Below are positions 7,501-8,877 of a stretch of DNA of 8,877 bases, piece after piece. The notes under the pieces were generated by a model. That model saw only the letters and a list, made by a program, of their open reading frames with translations, did no database searches and had not been told where the DNA came from. The DNA is taken from positions 3,431 to 12,307 of the forward strand of contig DPSW01000354.1 of NCBI GenBank assembly GCA_003527145.1. The letters run 5' to 3'. The translations under genes and the position numbers were made by a program. Each line of letters starts with the position of its first letter. Position 1 is the first letter of the stretch. Origin of the DNA: Clostridiaceae bacterium (GTDB taxonomy: Bacteria > Bacillota > Clostridia > Lutisporales > Lutisporaceae).

Positions 7501-8116
7501 AGGAGTAGTATACACTGTTAAAGTTACTGCGGCAGCACAAGACCTTGCAGGAAACAAGAGCGAAACAGACGTTGAATACACCTTCGACGGAACAAACGCA
7601 GTTAAAGTAGGCAACTATGTAACTGTAAATGTAGTAAACGGTACTACAATTGAAATCAACTCCTTCTCCGGCTTGGCTGCAGGCAAATATGCAGTTAAGA
7701 TCGCAAACGGAGACAATGTAGTGCTTGACCTGAAAGAAGTTGAAGGCGGAGAAGACACCAGAGTAAATGTAGCAGAAGGAGCTAAGAAAGTTGTAATAAA
7801 CTCCATACCTGCAGCAAAAGCTCTATTAAGCGGTGCAACTTACACCTTGACATTCGGCAGCTATGAATGCGCATTCAAGGGCATAGTTGAAGACAGCATT
7901 ACAGTAGTTGTAAACGGCGACAATATAGAAGTATCATACGATGGCATGAAGCTTAACGACACAGTATATGTTGGAGCAAACAACGAAAAAGTAGAAGCAG
8001 CAGAAATGACAGCAGGATATGTACAATTTGCAAAACCAACAGACACAACCGACATATATGTTGTAAGAGACGGCGTAGTATTATTCTTCTTACAGGGCTT
8101 CAACCCTGCTGAATAA
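4568..8116 (+). CDS. Probable main S-layer protein, degenerate SLH region plus eight Ig-like (Big_5) repeats
   Basis: This 1182-residue secreted protein is expected to assemble on the cell wall. Residues 1-24 are a signal peptide (SKK, hydrophobic core, AFA before Glu25). Residues of about 28-215 are a degenerate SLH-like region with KVMDRFTAAI, TTGKFMP, ETLGYKQ near 137 and a terminal KEKAIAAGL. Motif for motif it matches the N-terminus of the 457 protein. Ig-like repeats start near 222, 304, 397, 504, 609, 710, 815 and 912. They show strands such as VEVTFDGEV, VKVSFTE, VKVIFSEP and VKVTYNED, and N-Y and D-x-A-G-N closing motifs. The last 170 residues (about 1013-1182) depart from this pattern, contain the only cysteine (1101) and end in VVLFFLQGFNPAE. 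The composition (rich in A, K, V, E, T; one Cys) and the elaborate upstream region fit an abundant S-layer subunit. High expression is inferred, not shown. Confidence 0.88.
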   Translation: MSKKIIALVLAFAMMFSTITVAFAEEAISSEAKALATVGMLEGDGNGVTPEYTAKVMDRFTAAISLLKLKGLYADALAFKGEANFADAQDLKWEEGKNVLSYLKANPGLGFAGDPTTGKFMPFVNIDEKSYVKVLLETLGYKQTTAEVTGDFAWEETISFAGTIGLKATNANPFTIDALAKLTVSALKAQMKDGKILINVLVESGKVDKEKAIAAGLYEELTAKVESVKAIGNTTVEVTFDGEVSASYAENKANYKIAGLEVKSATLVAKDAVRLETAAMTAGKVYTLEIGEEKVSFAGLAKVTGTPALTKVEGTDTEKVELTFDKVLDFASATNVENYEIANVKVVKAELDVDKVTLTTEGLTANKTHTIKVKNIASVDGAVLKSASKSFFARVDKVAPKLEGVSTKTFTRLTATFSELLTKESAVDLANYTIKAGKDAELEILSIKDITESDATKTTVEITTAPQKTSVRYELVVSNVVDRAVVANVMVKEGKVTFTGKGEDKTAPTFTSFDYVSKNIVKVSFTEQGNTRLDEESALDVNNYSFNNDVEVVKVEKIPGEKEDFRTVLVTVSDLDAKTYKLTVSGVKDEYGNEMKTTEKAKTFSPKNVVAAQVSKVWASDKNVVKVLFTKDINKAVAEDITKYSVDGNMGAPVKAEYSISAKTLTLTMGSNLTAGKSYKLTITGLVDLAGYAVNAKPTFVGVSTANDIEAPTVESIEALNNKVVKVIFSEPMQVPANIADLKLTVETGKTMTAKVAYEDNTTFEFSFDDSKVLEDKEYKDTLAFVGTYKDVAGNVLDVTSEDSVLEFYGDSYAPEKITLDGSDQTSVKSFKLIFSDRVDKNTVNAAGLTASYAQADSKDVKNEVVLSSTSKLKLGKTYIVDLSAVKSIHGIGVEYGDEKNLELVADLEDEEAPYIEKVEATYRNEVKVTYNEDLNYGGKYTITYYDNNGKEQTIGTGLTAAPVDNVVTLALSKNLEAGVVYTVKVTAAAQDLAGNKSETDVEYTFDGTNAVKVGNYVTVNVVNGTTIEINSFSGLAAGKYAVKIANGDNVVLDLKEVEGGEDTRVNVAEGAKKVVINSIPAAKALLSGATYTLTFGSYECAFKGIVEDSITVVVNGDNIEVSYDGMKLNDTVYVGANNEKVEAAEMTAGYVQFAKPTDTTDIYVVRDGVVLFFLQGFNPAE

Positions 8117-8124
8117 TATACAGC

Positions 8125-8165
8125 AATTAAAATACCCGGTGGATTTCCCACCGGGTATTTTAATT
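8125..8165. terminator. Strong bidirectional terminator between convergent genes
   Basis: A perfect 18-bp inverted repeat (8125-8142 with 8148-8165) encloses a 5-nt loop, ATTTC. The core is TACCCGGTGG, with AATTAAAA on the left and TTTTAATT on the right, so a T tract follows the GC stem on either strand. It starts 8 bp after the TAA of the S-layer gene. Its right arm contains the last sense codon and the stop codon of the convergent right-edge gene. Confidence 0.92.
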
Positions 8166-8877
8166 CACAACGATGACAAATCCGTCCAGCTTTATCTCTT
8201 CTCCCGGCTTAATGCTTAAACTGAAGGTAAAATTATTTGCATCCTTCGGTATCTTAAACTCCATGGTCACCTGCCTCCACTTATACTGGAGATCAAAATT
8301 CCTGAAAGGATAGCTTACCTTGCCCACTCTCACATTTACAGTCATGTTCTCTTCAGCCGTAATCTTTCTGGCCCAGAATTTGATGCTCACCGTTTTGCCC
8401 CTCAAATCCTTATCTCTCAGCAAGGTGCTCAAATTGGCCCTGATTCCTGCATCCTTATTCAGGGTATTGATAAGGCGCAGAGAGCTTCCTGAATCCCTGT
8501 AATCCACCGTCATAATCTCACTGTAGATATTGTCCTTGGTCCACATAACATTGAACCTGTCATAATAGCCCCTGGTAGTAAGCTTGAAATTCTTATCAAA
8601 AAGCTGCTCATATGCTGCATTTTCATAAATCTTGCTGTACTGCTCATTGGGCTTTAAGGTCTCAATTCCTTTATCCTCTTTAAACCCTTTTTGCGTAACC
8701 TGTATAAAGGTCTTCCTTTCCTTTTCCTCACTACCCTTGGATTTTATAGTCAACGTGATCTTATAATTATTGTTTTCGAAGACGCCCATGGTAAAACTGT
8801 CCCTGCTGCTTCTGTAAAGCACAGTGTCACCGCTTTCTACCCTCCAGGAGAGACTGTTGATCAAATGATAAGGATCA
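8160..8877 (-). CDS. C-terminal part of a surface protein, PKD-like plus carbohydrate-binding-module-like segments (partial)
   Basis: The frame is open from the stop codon (8162-8160) to the right edge, about 238 codons. A TTG at 8864 could be read as a start, but it has no Shine-Dalgarno and upstream codons (D-P-Y-H) remain open, so the gene almost certainly continues beyond 8877. The first 55 or so visible residues resemble a PKD-type Ig-like domain (SLSWRVESGD, then YKITLTIKSKG and FIQV). The last 130 or so resemble a CBM4/9-type beta-sandwich: SLRLINT, GKTVSIKFWARKI, YKWRQVTMEFKIP, and the closing IKLDGFVIV strand. Such modules usually sit at the end of secreted glycoside hydrolases or large surface proteins and bind polysaccharide. 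Any catalytic part lies outside the window. Domain calls rest on motif resemblance alone. It is convergent to the S-layer gene and shares its terminator. Confidence 0.7.
   Translation of the reverse strand, partial: DPYHLINSLSWRVESGDTVLYRSSRDSFTMGVFENNNYKITLTIKSKGSEEKERKTFIQVTQKGFKEDKGIETLKPNEQYSKIYENAAYEQLFDKNFKLTTRGYYDRFNVMWTKDNIYSEIMTVDYRDSGSSLRLINTLNKDAGIRANLSTLLRDKDLRGKTVSIKFWARKITAEENMTVNVRVGKVSYPFRNFDLQYKWRQVTMEFKIPKDANNFTFSLSIKPGEEIKLDGFVIVVN

Noticed and set aside
7217..7540. 107-codon minus-strand open frame
   Set aside because: It is a shadow of the S-layer gene, with a Cys/Ser/Phe-rich composition typical of a wrong frame and no start signals.
8320..8502. 60-codon plus-strand open frame
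   Set aside because: It lies antisense within the right-edge surface-protein gene, has no ribosome binding site, and would start downstream of a strong terminator.

Overview
The window looks like a cell-surface (S-layer) locus of a low-GC, Gram-positive anaerobe of the class Clostridia. That placement is an inference from four things: AT-rich sequence with frequent ATA, AGA and AAA codons, very strong GGAGG-type Shine-Dalgarno sequences, classical Gram-positive signal peptides, and exported proteins built from S-layer homology (SLH)-like modules plus SbsA-type Ig-like (Big_5) repeats. I cannot name a genus.

Layout. The left edge (1-36, minus) is the first 12 codons of a divergent exported protein that runs out of the window. 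Positions 37-456 hold no convincing gene. They contain a tandem heptamer array, a triplicated CACGGAT motif, a second and more degenerate heptamer array, and then a sigma-A-like promoter and a strong ribosome binding site. Positions 457-3870 (plus) encode a 1137-residue secreted protein: signal peptide, degenerate SLH region, and about nine Ig-like repeats. A bidirectional hairpin that begins at its stop codon separates it from a small convergent coiled-coil protein (3917-4207, minus), whose gene contains a perfect 21-bp, exactly one-heptad tandem repeat. The 360-bp region 4208-4567 carries several operator-like signals: a 19-bp palindrome, four TTACA direct repeats spaced 11/10/11 bp, candidate promoters, and an AGGAGG site 11 nt from the ATG. 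Positions 4568-8116 (plus) encode an 1182-residue paralogue of the first large protein, probably a main S-layer subunit. It has the same N-terminal plan, eight Ig-like repeats and a distinct C-terminal region. A perfect 18-bp-stem bidirectional terminator follows. The right edge (8160-8877, minus) is the C-terminal part of another surface-type protein, with a PKD-like and a carbohydrate-binding-module-like segment.

How the parts fit. Every protein whose localisation can be judged is exported or of surface type, except the small coiled-coil protein, which has no signal peptide and is probably cytoplasmic. The two large proteins share their architecture and near-identical short motifs in the N-terminal anchor, so they are probably ancient paralogues that were duplicated locally and then diverged. 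I found no phage, transposase, CRISPR, rRNA or tRNA gene. The items most worth following up are non-coding: the phased TTACA array and palindrome upstream of the second S-layer gene, and the intergenic repeats at the left end.
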